Source: SIG607 sp045648445 (GTDB taxonomy: Bacteria > Bacillota > Clostridia > Oscillospirales > Acutalibacteraceae). Taken from it: a stretch of 64,000 bases of DNA. The stretch is taken from the NCBI GenBank assembly GCA_045648445.1, contig JAZRNY010000003.1, positions 62,001-126,000 of the forward strand, written 5' to 3'. The notes under the pieces were generated by a model. The model was not told the origin of the DNA. It ran no database searches and worked only from the letters and a program-made list of their open reading frames with translations. The translations under genes and the position numbers were made by a program. Below are positions 44,283 through 52,814 of this stretch, one piece after another. Position 1 is the stretch's first letter, and the number at the start of each line of letters is the position of its first letter.

Positions 44283-44474
44283 TTATTCTACTATAAATAC
44301 AGTATGGACACGCTCGAACATCCTAATTACTTTCTTATTTAAAGTATCTTCGGGCAACAAATCTGGTTTTCCTTTAAATAACAATTCTCCTTGCATATCC
44401 GTACTTGTTAAACACTTATCAAATTCATAAACAAATATAATTTCATTGTCTTTTATCAAATCTTTTAACAACAT
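44283..44474 (-). CDS. Small phage protein
   Basis: 63 residues, with a charged N-terminus and a C-terminal helix. GGAGG precedes the ATG. Unknown. Confidence 0.55.
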   Translation of the reverse strand: MLLKDLIKDNEIIFVYEFDKCLTSTDMQGELLFKGKPDLLPEDTLNKKVIRMFERVHTVFIVE

Positions 44475-44512
44475 TGTTTAATCCTCCGTTTAGAATAAGA
44501 TTTTACTTTTTA

Positions 44513-44541
44513 ATTATAACACAACTATATTCAATTTTCAA
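44513..44541 (-). promoter_or_regulatory. Sigma-A promoter
   Basis: TTGAAA (44536-44541), 17 nt, TATAAT (44513-44518) on the minus strand, for the gene at 44283-44474. Confidence 0.7.
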
Positions 44542-44586
44542 TGTTCAATATTTTTATATTTAATAAATCTAACCTTTTATTCAAAT

Positions 44587-44835
44587 TTAATCTTCAATAA
44601 AATCATTTTTTCTTATACGAGTAATCATAGATTTTACAATAGCGTTTATCTCAATTAACATTCCGTACCATAGTTCACAACCATTTAAAATCAATTGATA
44701 ATACCCTGACTCTTTGCTATTTGCACATTCGTTCAAATACATATAACTTTCAAACAATTTTCCTTCATTGTTTAACCGTTCCCATTGCTTACAATCTTCA
44801 GCAATAACATCTTTTAAATCTTTTAAATTTCCCAT
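44587..44835 (-). CDS. Small helical protein
   Basis: 82 residues, helical, with a few Cys. Unknown. Confidence 0.5.
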   Translation of the reverse strand: MGNLKDLKDVIAEDCKQWERLNNEGKLFESYMYLNECANSKESGYYQLILNGCELWYGMLIEINAIVKSMITRIRKNDFIED

Positions 44836-44845
44836 AATTAATCTC

Positions 44846-45022
44846 CTAACCTTTAATCAATTGATACAGCTCGTCAAATCCGCCTTCTTCACACCAATCA
44901 CAAGTACAATCAAGCTCGTCCTCTTCGTCAGTGCGATAAATTTTCCGTGCCAAATTTCCTTCTCTGCTTTCGATTGCCATTAAGCAGCGTTCGCAAACAT
45001 ATAAATATTCTATATCTTTCAT
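44846..45022 (-). CDS. 58-residue zinc-ribbon protein
   Basis: Starts KDIEYLYVCERC; a second Cys set CTCDWC follows an acidic linker. ATG at 45022. Unknown. Confidence 0.65.
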   Translation of the reverse strand: MKDIEYLYVCERCLMAIESREGNLARKIYRTDEEDELDCTCDWCEEGGFDELYQLIKG

Positions 45023-45037
45023 TTTTCATAGCCCTTC

Positions 45038-45301
45038 TTAAACATAGTCCGGATTAAAATTTGTTAAAAATTTATTTTCTTTAATTGCTCGTAATGTACT
45101 TCTTCCTTCTTCGTCTGCAAGAAGTCCTACCCAATCAAGCGGCTGAATATCGAATGCTTCAAATAGTGTTTCATAATCCGAATTATCATCTGGCAAAATT
45201 GCAATGATTTCATCTGTTTTATTTTCAACCGTTGCGATAAAATCAAAGTCACGCCCTGCTTCTCTTACGATAATATTTTTATCTTCATAAATTGTTTTCA
45301 T
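45038..45301 (-). CDS. Small phage protein
   Basis: 87 residues from the ATG after GAGGAG. Acidic, mixed fold. Unknown. Confidence 0.55.
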   Translation of the reverse strand: MKTIYEDKNIIVREAGRDFDFIATVENKTDEIIAILPDDNSDYETLFEAFDIQPLDWVGLLADEEGRSTLRAIKENKFLTNFNPDYV

Positions 45302-45312
45302 ATCAAAACTCC

Positions 45313-45483
45313 TCATATTGTATCTTCAACATCAGTTTCAAGTAAATAAATATCTCTTAATTTACTTTGAGCTTCATTTAAAATATCAGCTACCTGTTTT
45401 CCAATACTATCCATATAAAATCTTGCCTGAATTGCATCAAGTTCTTTTATTACTTTACCTAACTGTTCTACATTCCAATCCAT
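45313..45483 (-). CDS. 56-residue acidic helical protein
   Basis: Starts MDWNVEQLGKVIKELD; helical throughout. GAGGAG precedes the ATG at 45483. Unknown. Confidence 0.6.
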   Translation of the reverse strand: MDWNVEQLGKVIKELDAIQARFYMDSIGKQVADILNEAQSKLRDIYLLETDVEDTI

Positions 45484-45519
45484 AATAAAATCTCCTCATA
45501 AAATCTGACTTTTATACGA

Positions 45520-45831
45520 TTAATCACCGCAGTACATATTAACTATTGCTTTGACTTCCGCAAACAATTCTTTTTTACTAATTTCGTCTGTGCTCAGAAC
45601 AGTCAAATCACCAATAATTTCATCGTCACAATCATGTAATTCATAATGAATTTCAATCCACTTATCTCCGTCTCCGTTATCATTAATGAACGCGAAAATG
45701 TTATGTGCGCTATCAAGCCAATAGTTGGCGGTTTTATTATTGGTTTCGTCAATTAGAAATTCGAGTTCGCCCATAATGGAATTTTCTAATTTTTCTTTAT
45801 ATTCATTTTTATTCATAAACCAATTATCCAT
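45520..45831 (-). CDS. Small acidic phage protein
   Basis: 103 residues from the ATG after AGGGAAG. IHYELHDCDDEIIGDL core. Unknown. Confidence 0.55.
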   Translation of the reverse strand: MDNWFMNKNEYKEKLENSIMGELEFLIDETNNKTANYWLDSAHNIFAFINDNGDGDKWIEIHYELHDCDDEIIGDLTVLSTDEISKKELFAEVKAIVNMYCGD

Positions 45832-45839
45832 TATCTTCC

Positions 45840-46175
45840 CTACTTTCTCGGTATCATAAAATAAGTACCGCAATGTAAATTTTCCAATGTGATTTCGCTT
45901 TCTCTGACATAAGGATGGGCAGACAAATATTCGTCAAGTTCGCATTCTGTAACGTCAGATATGTATTGTGTAACTGATTCTGAATTATCTGTTTCCCAAG
46001 CACTCAAACCGTGTTTTAATGCCTTTTCTAAAGGACATATCAGGCCGGTGTATTCAACTATTCTTGCAGGTTTGCCCGGCTCTACTGCTTCGGACATATA
46101 ACCATATCCGAGATAGTGTATGTATTTTGTACCATTGTAGTTTTCTATGCTGATTAAGGTATTTTGTTCTGACAC
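45840..46175 (-). CDS. Small phage protein
   Basis: 111 residues, mixed fold. Unknown. Confidence 0.55.
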   Translation of the reverse strand: MSEQNTLISIENYNGTKYIHYLGYGYMSEAVEPGKPARIVEYTGLICPLEKALKHGLSAWETDNSESVTQYISDVTECELDEYLSAHPYVRESEITLENLHCGTYFMIPRK

Positions 46176-46214
46176 TGTTTTCTTTCCTCCTCTTATAAGC
46201 TCTTAATATAATAA

Positions 46215-46832
46215 TTAATTTTTACCCGCAAACTCTCCATATAATTGCAATCTCATTTTTTCTGCAAAAGCACCAGCTTCATGTACATCATCAAATTGTC
46301 CGAGTAACGTGTGTTTTTTATTTATTTGCATTTGAACAATCCATTCAGAACCTTCGTTGAAATAATCCTTTTCAATAATATCAAGCATCTTATCGTTATA
46401 ATCGTCAATAGGATAAAATATGTATTGCCAATCCCTTTGACAACAGCCTCTTATACAATGGCAATCATATTGTTTGCCGGTCATAAGAGTAAGAGCTTCG
46501 CAAATAATGCCTCTCTCTTCATCAGAAGAGCAAACATTATAACGTTCAATTAATTTTCGCCATTCACCAATTTGTCTTGGTGAATAGTTGCCACTGTTTT
46601 TAGGAAAATTACTATTCACCAAGTCGGTTATATTATCGTAATAGGAGTATCTTGTACCTATGTCCGACAAGTCGCTCAAACAATCAATATTAGCAACTAT
46701 TTTGTCATACTCATAAGTTGTTCTGCTCTTAAAATCTCTATTACCTGCAAATATTACATTTTCATAAATATCATCAATATAACACATAGGACTTTCTTGA
46801 TATTCAGGCGATACTTGTCGTGCATATATCAT
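46215..46832 (-). CDS. Hypothetical phage protein with Cys cluster
   Basis: 205 residues from the ATG after GTAGGAGG. CHCIRGCCQRDW in the middle is a dense Cys/His motif, likely metal binding; C-terminal half is helical. Unknown. Confidence 0.6.
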   Translation of the reverse strand: MIYARQVSPEYQESPMCYIDDIYENVIFAGNRDFKSRTTYEYDKIVANIDCLSDLSDIGTRYSYYDNITDLVNSNFPKNSGNYSPRQIGEWRKLIERYNVCSSDEERGIICEALTLMTGKQYDCHCIRGCCQRDWQYIFYPIDDYNDKMLDIIEKDYFNEGSEWIVQMQINKKHTLLGQFDDVHEAGAFAEKMRLQLYGEFAGKN

Positions 46833-46843
46833 TATAAAACCTC

Positions 46844-47029
46844 CTACCACAATCCAAAAATATTTCTTGTATAATCTGCCCTCATCCAATTTTTTTCTAT
46901 ATTGGACTCTTCTTCTGCTTTATAGTAGCCGCAACGCTTACACTTATATCCTCGAATACTATACGCAAGATTAGATTTGCACTTAGGACACTTTTGAGCG
47001 TTGGCGCCTTTAATTCTAACCTTCATCAT
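46844..47029 (-). CDS. Zinc-ribbon protein
   Basis: 61 residues, CPKC-x14-CKRC, a classical ribbon. Unknown. Confidence 0.65.
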   Translation of the reverse strand: MMKVRIKGANAQKCPKCKSNLAYSIRGYKCKRCGYYKAEEESNIEKNWMRADYTRNIFGLW

Positions 47030-47044
47030 AAAACCTCCATTTTA

Positions 47045-47599
47045 TTAAGAATTTTCAGCCTCAATATTGTTTTGAACATTTGCAAATTCTTCTTCAGTTT
47101 TTCTTAACTGTTGGGCAAGATGTTCTGTAACCATTTCTTTAACTGCAACTTCAAACTTTGGTTGATACTCTTCCCAATTTTCATACATAAGCGTAGCAAT
47201 ATCAGTAATGTTATCAGTGTTTTTATAAGCGTATTCTTTATATGTTGGAGGAATATGCATCCATCTAAGCCAACCTGTATCAATATCTATCCCATCATAA
47301 ACCGCATAAATACCTAATTGAACATCTTTATAACCGTCTGCCCAAATTTTACAATAAACCTTATAAGAAACGCCATTTCGCACATATTCTATTGGAGTAA
47401 GTACAAATAAATGTGTATTTGCACAACCAAGTTTCAATAACATTTCAGATATTTCACTCCAAAAATTGTATATAGATTCATATTTGTTTTGCTTAATTTT
47501 AGCGAGTTCAACCTTTGAATCTGAAACACGACTTTTCATATCGTCTAAATTCTTTTTTGCCTCTTGTGCTACCTTTATAAAATCTTCAAAATTTATCAT
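47045..47599 (-). CDS. Coiled-coil phage protein
   Basis: 184 residues with coiled coils at both ends and a beta-rich domain in the middle (FVLTPIEYVRNGVSYKVYC). Unknown. Confidence 0.55.
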   Translation of the reverse strand: MINFEDFIKVAQEAKKNLDDMKSRVSDSKVELAKIKQNKYESIYNFWSEISEMLLKLGCANTHLFVLTPIEYVRNGVSYKVYCKIWADGYKDVQLGIYAVYDGIDIDTGWLRWMHIPPTYKEYAYKNTDNITDIATLMYENWEEYQPKFEVAVKEMVTEHLAQQLRKTEEEFANVQNNIEAENS

Positions 47600-47634
47600 A
47601 ATTAATTTACTCCTTTGTTTTTTATTTCATATTT

Positions 47635-47811
47635 TTAACTGTTGTAACACCACGTAATAACGCTTTCAAAATCGTCATTGTGATAAACAGGTATATTGTT
47701 TTCTTCATCTTGTCCGTCTGATTCATAGACAATATAGCCGTTTTTAACATCACCTGATATTAAATAACCGTTATCTGTAATCCATTGACCATTATCTAAT
47801 TCAATATTCAT
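47635..47811 (-). CDS. 58-residue acidic protein
   Basis: ATG at 47811 after GGGTG. Beta-type sequence (NGQWITDNGYLISGD) with many D and N. Unknown. Confidence 0.6.
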   Translation of the reverse strand: MNIELDNGQWITDNGYLISGDVKNGYIVYESDGQDEENNIPVYHNDDFESVITWCYNS

Positions 47812-47813
47812 AA

Positions 47814-48266
47814 TTACACCCTTTCAATTTTCATATAGCAGCCGTCATATCGTTTGTTATACTGTCTAATGTCATACACCCAAGAAAACGGAATTTTTAC
47901 AACACCATTCTTTAGAAGTTCGTCAATAACTTTTTGATGGTTGAAATATCCTTGTTTAAAACCATACGGCGCAACATCGTGAGTTCTTTCAAATCCACAA
48001 AGCTCGTCATAAAAAGTGATGTGACATTTGTTTTTAGGATTGTCGTACCAAGAAAAACCTTCAGTTCCGTTGACTTCGTAGAGATTGTGCCAACAGCCGT
48101 CAAAAATATCAATTCTTCTCTTAACTCCTGCTAATGACCGTTCAGTAACTTTATATCTACCTAACGCTTCCATAAAGTTATTTATTGTACCCGGCTCCCA
48201 ATTTTGTTTGCTACAATGCATTGGTCTGTAATGTTGGGTGTTAATGGTGATTTTGTATTTAGGCAT
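47814..48266 (-). CDS. Hypothetical phage protein
   Basis: 150 residues, Trp/Tyr/His-rich, beta type. Overlaps the next upstream gene by 8 nt. Unknown. Confidence 0.55.
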   Translation of the reverse strand: MPKYKITINTQHYRPMHCSKQNWEPGTINNFMEALGRYKVTERSLAGVKRRIDIFDGCWHNLYEVNGTEGFSWYDNPKNKCHITFYDELCGFERTHDVAPYGFKQGYFNHQKVIDELLKNGVVKIPFSWVYDIRQYNKRYDGCYMKIERV

Positions 48267-48768
48267 CGTAAGTCATCTCCTTAAAAGAAATTCCCATTTT
48301 GTCCTCAATATCGTCTATATCGTTTTCCATCCAAGTACGATAAAAGGGCAGATGTTTGAGAAAAATATGAGTGTCTTGATAATTAAGGAAATAATCGTAT
48401 TGTTCTTTTGGATTAAGCTCGTTGTTTACAATCAAGTTTAAATCCTTAATGTTTTGCTGATATTCTTCAGTTTCTTTTAATTCGGCAAGTGTCATATCGC
48501 CTGAGTCAACCCACGAATCAATATCATATCGAATTTCCGCTTTGATTTTCTCAATTAAATCATTCCGTTGTTCTTGTAGGCGCTCTGCCAAATCGTCAAT
48601 ACCTTTGTTAAAAACTGCACGATATAAGTCATTGAAACTTAAACAATTATTCTCAACTAAATCGTCAAGAATTTCGTCTAAATCGTAATTAATATCGTCA
48701 AGCATTAAAAGGTCGCTTGTTCCACAGTTTAGCAGATGAGTTAAAACACATTGTTGAGTTGTTAGCAT
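48259..48768 (-). CDS. Hypothetical phage protein, acidic
   Basis: 169 residues, helical and strongly acidic. Unknown. Confidence 0.55.
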   Translation of the reverse strand: MLTTQQCVLTHLLNCGTSDLLMLDDINYDLDEILDDLVENNCLSFNDLYRAVFNKGIDDLAERLQEQRNDLIEKIKAEIRYDIDSWVDSGDMTLAELKETEEYQQNIKDLNLIVNNELNPKEQYDYFLNYQDTHIFLKHLPFYRTWMENDIDDIEDKMGISFKEMTYDA

Positions 48769-48950
48769 TATTTTTTCCTCCTTATTGGTGGTCTTTTTTT
48801 AAAACAACTTTTTCCAAAATAATCAGGCGATTTCCCTTCGTCTTCATAGCAATGACAAAATGGCGCAGGGTTATATCCTTGACCATTATTGTCAGCCATT
48901 GTTTTATAAAAATGAGCACACTTTTTACAATTATTAATAGTTATAATCAC
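48768..48950 (-). CDS. Small Cys-rich protein
   Basis: 60 residues: CKKCAHF, CHCYED, then KSCFKKRPP. Likely zinc protein. Unknown. Confidence 0.6.
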   Translation of the reverse strand: MIITINNCKKCAHFYKTMADNNGQGYNPAPFCHCYEDEGKSPDYFGKSCFKKRPPIRRKK

Positions 48951-49140
48951 CCTCTATCCAATAATCTAAAACAAGACCTTGTTCTTTTTTGCTACGGATT
49001 AATTCAAGTTGTTGTCTATCATATTCTTCTTGTGTTCTTTTAGATTGATTAAATATATCTGGCAAACCTGCTAAGTCTTTTACGGTATTAAATTTTTTTA
49101 TAACATCGGGTTTGTCATACCAAATGTAATTAATAATCAT
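48934..49140 (-). CDS. Small phage protein
   Basis: 68 residues, aromatic start and helical end. Overlaps the next gene. Unknown. Confidence 0.5.
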   Translation of the reverse strand: MIINYIWYDKPDVIKKFNTVKDLAGLPDIFNQSKRTQEEYDRQQLELIRSKKEQGLVLDYWIEGDYNY

Positions 49141-49143
49141 AAT

Positions 49144-49704
49144 TTAATCTCCTTTGTTAAAGTTTGGATTAAATGTATCAGAGTAAGCGGCATTTCCGTT
49201 CCAATCATTGTAAGTGACTTTTTCTGTTTCTTCTCCATGTTTAAAGATAATATTGGCACGAATTTGTAAGCCATCTTGATACCATCCTTGCTTATGATAA
49301 CAAGATAACCAACGAGCAAATGGCTCATTACATAACTGTCGCATATAATACTTACCTGTTTCTTTACATTTGTAAATTTCAGTGTGTTCACCGTGCATAT
49401 TCTCAACGAATTCCACTTCGATAATTCGCTGAGGAAAACGGTTTTCGTCATTCCAATAATCATTTTTTGATATGTTTACCGTATACTCCTCAAGAAATTT
49501 ATCAAATTTTAAAATAGCATGCGATTTAATATATTCCTCACCATAAAATTCAATTTCGCTTTTCGGTACTGCAACCCAAGCGGAATTTTTTTCGTCAGTC
49601 ATTTCAACAATAATCCGTTGATTTTCAAGTTCGGCAACATTGTATCCTGCTTTTTCAAAGAAAATGCGCTCTTTATCTTGAAAATTTCGCAAAACAACAC
49701 TCAT
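49144..49704 (-). CDS. Hypothetical phage protein
   Basis: 186 residues, beta-rich, with a Trp/Tyr-rich C-terminal third. Chosen over an ORF in another frame (49137-49463) because it runs the full gap and has a ribosome site. Confidence 0.55.
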   Translation of the reverse strand: MSVVLRNFQDKERIFFEKAGYNVAELENQRIIVEMTDEKNSAWVAVPKSEIEFYGEEYIKSHAILKFDKFLEEYTVNISKNDYWNDENRFPQRIIEVEFVENMHGEHTEIYKCKETGKYYMRQLCNEPFARWLSCYHKQGWYQDGLQIRANIIFKHGEETEKVTYNDWNGNAAYSDTFNPNFNKGD

Positions 49705-49725
49705 TTCTTCACCTCTCTGATAATA

Positions 49726-50433
49726 TTAGCAATATTCATTTATTTGTCTTTCAAGTTCCTCTTTGACAATTATCTTTTGCCAATCTTCAAGTTCGCTATA
49801 ACGTAGTCCTAAAGAATCTAAAGCATCTCTACAATCACAGGTAATACAAGCTTCGTGATTTGCAAGTTCGTAAGAAATCATTTGTCTAAAAGAATTTTCG
49901 TTTTCTTTTAACAGTGCAAAAGATTCTTGCAAGTGTTTCATCATTTCATTTGATTTATTAACAATTTCTTTGTCATAAACATAACAACAAGAGTTATTAC
50001 AAAAAAACATTGTTTTAAACTGTTCTCTTATTCTTTCTCTTTCAGATTCAGGTGTGTTTCCGGCACAGAAAATTGATATATAATCAAATTGCATAATCCA
50101 ATAATTCCGTAAATAATAACTTTTTCTTCTGTGTTCATCATAATCTTTTACGGAATCTGTAAGTTCTTCTTCGGTAAAAAGTTTGTTGTTCGTGTATTCG
50201 ATATATAATGGTTTTAACTCTGATTGTTCTTTATTACTGTGATGCAACTGATAATCATTGGCATAATAAATCTGTTTTCCATTTTTGAATACTAAAATTG
50301 AATATCCAAAATGCCCACCTAAATCGCACAAATAACAATCGTGATTTTTAATATTAACTTTTTCTGCCCTGCCTGAATTTGCCCACTCTTGCATTTCTTC
50401 AAAAGTCAATGCTTCAATTTCTTTAATGTTCAT
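49726..50433 (-). CDS. Hypothetical phage protein with Cys cluster
   Basis: 235 residues. FCNNSCCYVY and CITCDC are Cys clusters; otherwise helical. Unknown. Confidence 0.55.
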   Translation of the reverse strand: MNIKEIEALTFEEMQEWANSGRAEKVNIKNHDCYLCDLGGHFGYSILVFKNGKQIYYANDYQLHHSNKEQSELKPLYIEYTNNKLFTEEELTDSVKDYDEHRRKSYYLRNYWIMQFDYISIFCAGNTPESERERIREQFKTMFFCNNSCCYVYDKEIVNKSNEMMKHLQESFALLKENENSFRQMISYELANHEACITCDCRDALDSLGLRYSELEDWQKIIVKEELERQINEYC

Positions 50434-50567
50434 TTACTTTTCTCTCCTTTTTGTTCCCTTTTGGTTATTCTTCCTTTGCAAGGTTCAGTTCGCATATTAT
50501 CGCCACAAACCTTAAAATAAACGCAATTGCGACAAGGGTACATGACTTCTTCTATATTCCATTTCAT
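50430..50567 (-). CDS. 45-residue Cys-rich protein
   Basis: CRNCVYFKVCG then a basic tail, C-x2-C-x5-C. GGAGG precedes the ATG at 50567. Unknown. Confidence 0.65.
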   Translation of the reverse strand: MKWNIEEVMYPCRNCVYFKVCGDNMRTEPCKGRITKREQKGEKSK

Positions 50568-50845
50568 CAATTTTCCTCCTCGATTTCATAATATTGAAAT
50601 GCTACATCATACATTGGTTCACCTGTAATTCGGTCAAAGAAAACCTCGCAAACAAAACTTTTTTGTAAATGTATCATTTCTTTATCCCAACCATTTGCCT
50701 CACACCATTCCTCAAGCACTTTTGTAGTTAGCGGCGTTTTAAAGATATATAAATCACTTTCGTGATGGTGTATATCCTCTTTTGGATAACCGGCATCTAA
50801 AAGCCGTTGCAATAAGGATTTATTTGCATCAAATTGTTGTTTCAT
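50567..50845 (-). CDS. Hypothetical phage protein
   Basis: 92 residues, mixed fold ending in an acidic tail (YEIEEEN). Unknown. Confidence 0.55.
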   Translation of the reverse strand: MKQQFDANKSLLQRLLDAGYPKEDIHHHESDLYIFKTPLTTKVLEEWCEANGWDKEMIHLQKSFVCEVFFDRITGEPMYDVAFQYYEIEEEN

Positions 50846-50851
50846 ACGATT

Positions 50852-51010
50852 TCACCACCGATTGCTTCTTTCAGGTATATACGACTCAAGAATATTTATT
50901 ACATCGTCTAATCTAACAGTTTTTACATCACTAACGCCAACCCAATCGCCCGGCACATATGATTTATCTGTTATTTTTTCAATCATTTCTTTTATGATTT
51001 TTTCTTCCAT
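50852..51010 (-). CDS. 52-residue protein
   Basis: Helical start, then YVPGDWVGVSDVKTVRLDDV, a pattern common in phages. ATG at 51010. Unknown. Confidence 0.6.
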   Translation of the reverse strand: MEEKIIKEMIEKITDKSYVPGDWVGVSDVKTVRLDDVINILESYIPERSNRW

Positions 51011-51011
51011 A

Positions 51012-51176
51012 TTATTTACCCTTCCTTTTCTTGTGTTTTATCGGGAAATTGTAAAATTTATCTGTCGAAAATTTTAAGGCTCTCGGTCTGCGTTCTTTGT
51101 GAGCTTGATGCTCTGCGGCTTCATCTAATTGTCGCTGAAAATTTTTGTCATAACCATAGGCATCGTTAGGCCACAT
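51012..51176 (-). CDS. 54-residue basic protein
   Basis: ATG at 51176; helical with a Lys/Arg-rich tail (KHKKRKGK), possibly nucleic-acid binding. Unknown. Confidence 0.6.
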   Translation of the reverse strand: MWPNDAYGYDKNFQRQLDEAAEHQAHKERRPRALKFSTDKFYNFPIKHKKRKGK

Positions 51177-51182
51177 AATAAA

Positions 51183-51410
51183 TCACTCCAATTCCATAAT
51201 CTTTTCTTCTTTTAAAACTTGTTTTACTGCCGTTCTTGTATCTTCATAGGTTGCACCAATACAAGACATAACTGCAAATCGTGGATTTCCGTTTACTAAA
51301 AATCCAATTTGCTCTGCAAGTTTGTAAATATCGGTATTTTTATGTTCGCTTGTCTGATTAAGCATAACAATACCGTTGACAAGCAAAGCAATCTTTTCAT
51401 TTTTAGTCAT
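51183..51410 (-). CDS. Small phage protein next to tRNAs
   Basis: 75 residues from the ATG after AAGGAG. An upstream extension would enter the tRNA genes. Unknown. Confidence 0.55.
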   Translation of the reverse strand: MTKNEKIALLVNGIVMLNQTSEHKNTDIYKLAEQIGFLVNGNPRFAVMSCIGATYEDTRTAVKQVLKEEKIMELE

Positions 51411-51450
51411 ATAAAACACTCCTTTTATAAACTTTGTATTATAGCAAGTA

Positions 51451-51534
51451 TGGTGCTGAATATCGGACTTGAACCGATACGATGTTTCCATCGAGGGATT
51501 TTAAGTCCCTTGTGTCTGCCTATTCCACCACAGC
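51451..51534 (-). tRNA. tRNA-Leu (UAA), atypical acceptor stem
   Basis: Minus strand. Anticodon loop with TAA, variable arm as in Leu tRNAs, T arm ATCGG-TTCAAGT-CCGAT, and encoded CCA. The 3' strand ATTCAGC pairs with only GCTG at the 5' side: the three bases that should complete a 7-bp acceptor are missing. If the 5' end is placed three bases further (51537) pairing is even worse. It could be a decaying tRNA. Confidence 0.7.
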
Positions 51535-51541
51535 GGCATAA

Positions 51542-51615
51542 TGGCAGGGCGTATTGGAATCGAACCAATGATGCAAGAGTCAAAATCTTGTGTCTTACCA
51601 CTTGACGAACGCCCC
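51542..51615 (-). tRNA. tRNA-Gln (UUG)
   Basis: Minus strand, 74 nt with encoded CCA. Acceptor GGGGCGT/ACGCCCT, anticodon stem CAAGA/TCTTG around TTTTGAC (anticodon TTG), T arm with TTCGATT. All stems pair. Confidence 0.92.
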
Positions 51616-51703
51616 GTGTTTTGCTATAATACAGTGTGTAGGGATTTTCTTTTTAAGCGTGAAACTCCCTCGGTGAAAATATCGCTTTGGATTGTGCTAT
51701 GTA

Positions 51704-51808
51704 TTACTCAATGTAATCAAGATACGCTTCTTCGCTTTCGAACTGCATAAGCGTTCCATCGACTACTGCATAGTAATACTCGTTGCACTCGTCAACGAAA
51801 TTATGCAT
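51704..51808 (-). CDS. 34-residue acidic protein
   Basis: Ends with YYYAVVDGTLMQFESEE and AYLDYIE, nearly the same ending as the 51888 protein (VALVDGEEMEFVNEQEYLEYIS), so the two are paralogs. ATG at 51808 after GGAGAA. Confidence 0.65.
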   Translation of the reverse strand: MHNFVDECNEYYYAVVDGTLMQFESEEAYLDYIE

Positions 51809-51887
51809 AGCACATTCTCCTTTCTGCACTCACTTTTTGTGGGTGCTTATTTTATGCAAAACGGATTTCCGTTTGGCACCGAAAAGA

Positions 51888-52127
51888 TTAAGATATGTAT
51901 TCAAGATATTCTTGTTCGTTTACAAACTCCATTTCCTCACCATCAACCAGAGCAACGAAACTATGTTCTGTATAGTGAGGCTCGAATCTTTTCGACTTCC
52001 TTGCTTTCCATTTGACAACAATTTTATCCTCAAAGTCGACAAGTTTTTGCTCGTTAAAAAGTGCCCATATTACAAATGCTACTGCTAAAATTTCAAAAAT
52101 GCTTATTATTAAATGCGGTGTTGACAT
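51888..52127 (-). CDS. Small membrane protein with acidic C-terminal module
   Basis: 79 residues: one N-terminal membrane segment, a basic linker, then the VDGEEMEF..YLEYI module shared with the 51704 peptide. Driven by the promoter at 52176-52204. Unknown. Confidence 0.6.
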   Translation of the reverse strand: MSTPHLIISIFEILAVAFVIWALFNEQKLVDFEDKIVVKWKARKSKRFEPHYTEHSFVALVDGEEMEFVNEQEYLEYIS

Positions 52128-52147
52128 AGTTCTTTTCTTCCTTTCGT

Positions 52148-52225
52148 TTCATTTCGGGAATGTTGCTGTGTAAAAAATATAACACGAATTTTTGTCCGTG
52201 TCAAGAGTTAATTTCATTTCGGGAA
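52148..52225 (-). promoter_or_regulatory. Sigma-A promoter flanked by two operators
   Basis: TTGACA (52199-52204), 17 nt, TATATT (52176-52181). Operators TTCCCGAAATGAA lie at 52148-52160 and 52213-52225, 65 bp apart. The spacer is itself a dyad (ACACG...CGTGT). Drives the 51888 gene and tRNAs. Confidence 0.85.
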
Positions 52226-52226
52226 T

Positions 52227-52613
52227 TTAGTTTTGTAAAATTGAGTTGATAATATTACTGCTTATGTATTGGCGAAGCTTGTCATTTTCCTCTTGCAAAG
52301 CCTTTATTTCTTCTGACCTTTTACGAGTCCATTCGTCATCTTGTTTCTTTTTTAAATCAATTCTTGACTTTGCCCACTGTTCGTCGCCTATCCAATGTGC
52401 AACTTGACTATCCTTCAAGCCTAATTCTGCGGCAGCTTCTTTCTTGCCTATTTTTCTTGCCAATGCTACTGCAAAGGCTCTAAATTCAGGCATATAATCC
52501 TTGCGTTTGCCTATCATAGTGTAAATACCGGCAATTTCCTTTTTGACATTAACATTGACATTTACATCAACGCTCCCTGTTTCGGTTGAATTGATATTAA
52601 TATTTCTGCTCAT
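52227..52613 (-). CDS. Helix-turn-helix protein with coiled coil
   Basis: 128 residues. VNVNVNV stretch, then an HTH-like region (KKEAAAELGLKDSQVAHWI) and a coiled coil at the C-terminus. Could be a regulator; resembles HTH domains of IS3-type transposases. Function inferred. Confidence 0.6.
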   Translation of the reverse strand: MSRNININSTETGSVDVNVNVNVKKEIAGIYTMIGKRKDYMPEFRAFAVALARKIGKKEAAAELGLKDSQVAHWIGDEQWAKSRIDLKKKQDDEWTRKRSEEIKALQEENDKLRQYISSNIINSILQN

Positions 52614-52633
52614 AATAATTTCCTCCTTAAATT

Positions 52634-52792
52634 TTAAGCAACAATCGCCTTATTTTTGCCGTACTTATAAACAGCGGTGCCGATAATATCTGCGACAATA
52701 CAAGCGATTATGTATGGTAAACCGATGGTGATGCAGAGTGCGAGGTCAATAAGTGCTGCGGTGATTAATAGTGCGATTATTACTTTTTTCAT
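52634..52792 (-). CDS. 52-residue membrane peptide
   Basis: Two hydrophobic segments (VIIALLITAALIDLALC and YIIACIVADIIG), basic ends. AGGAG precedes the ATG at 52792. Could be a membrane-acting phage peptide. Unknown. Confidence 0.6.
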   Translation of the reverse strand: MKKVIIALLITAALIDLALCITIGLPYIIACIVADIIGTAVYKYGKNKAIVA

Positions 52793-52814
52793 TGTTGTTT
52801 GCTCCTTTTAGTTC

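Noticed and set aside
49137..49463. 108-codon frame overlapping the 49144 gene
   Set aside because: Shorter, no ribosome site, and contained in a longer frame with one.
51031..51045. TCGGGAAATTG as another operator copy
   Set aside because: It lacks the TTCAYTT half of the element and is in the 51012 coding sequence.
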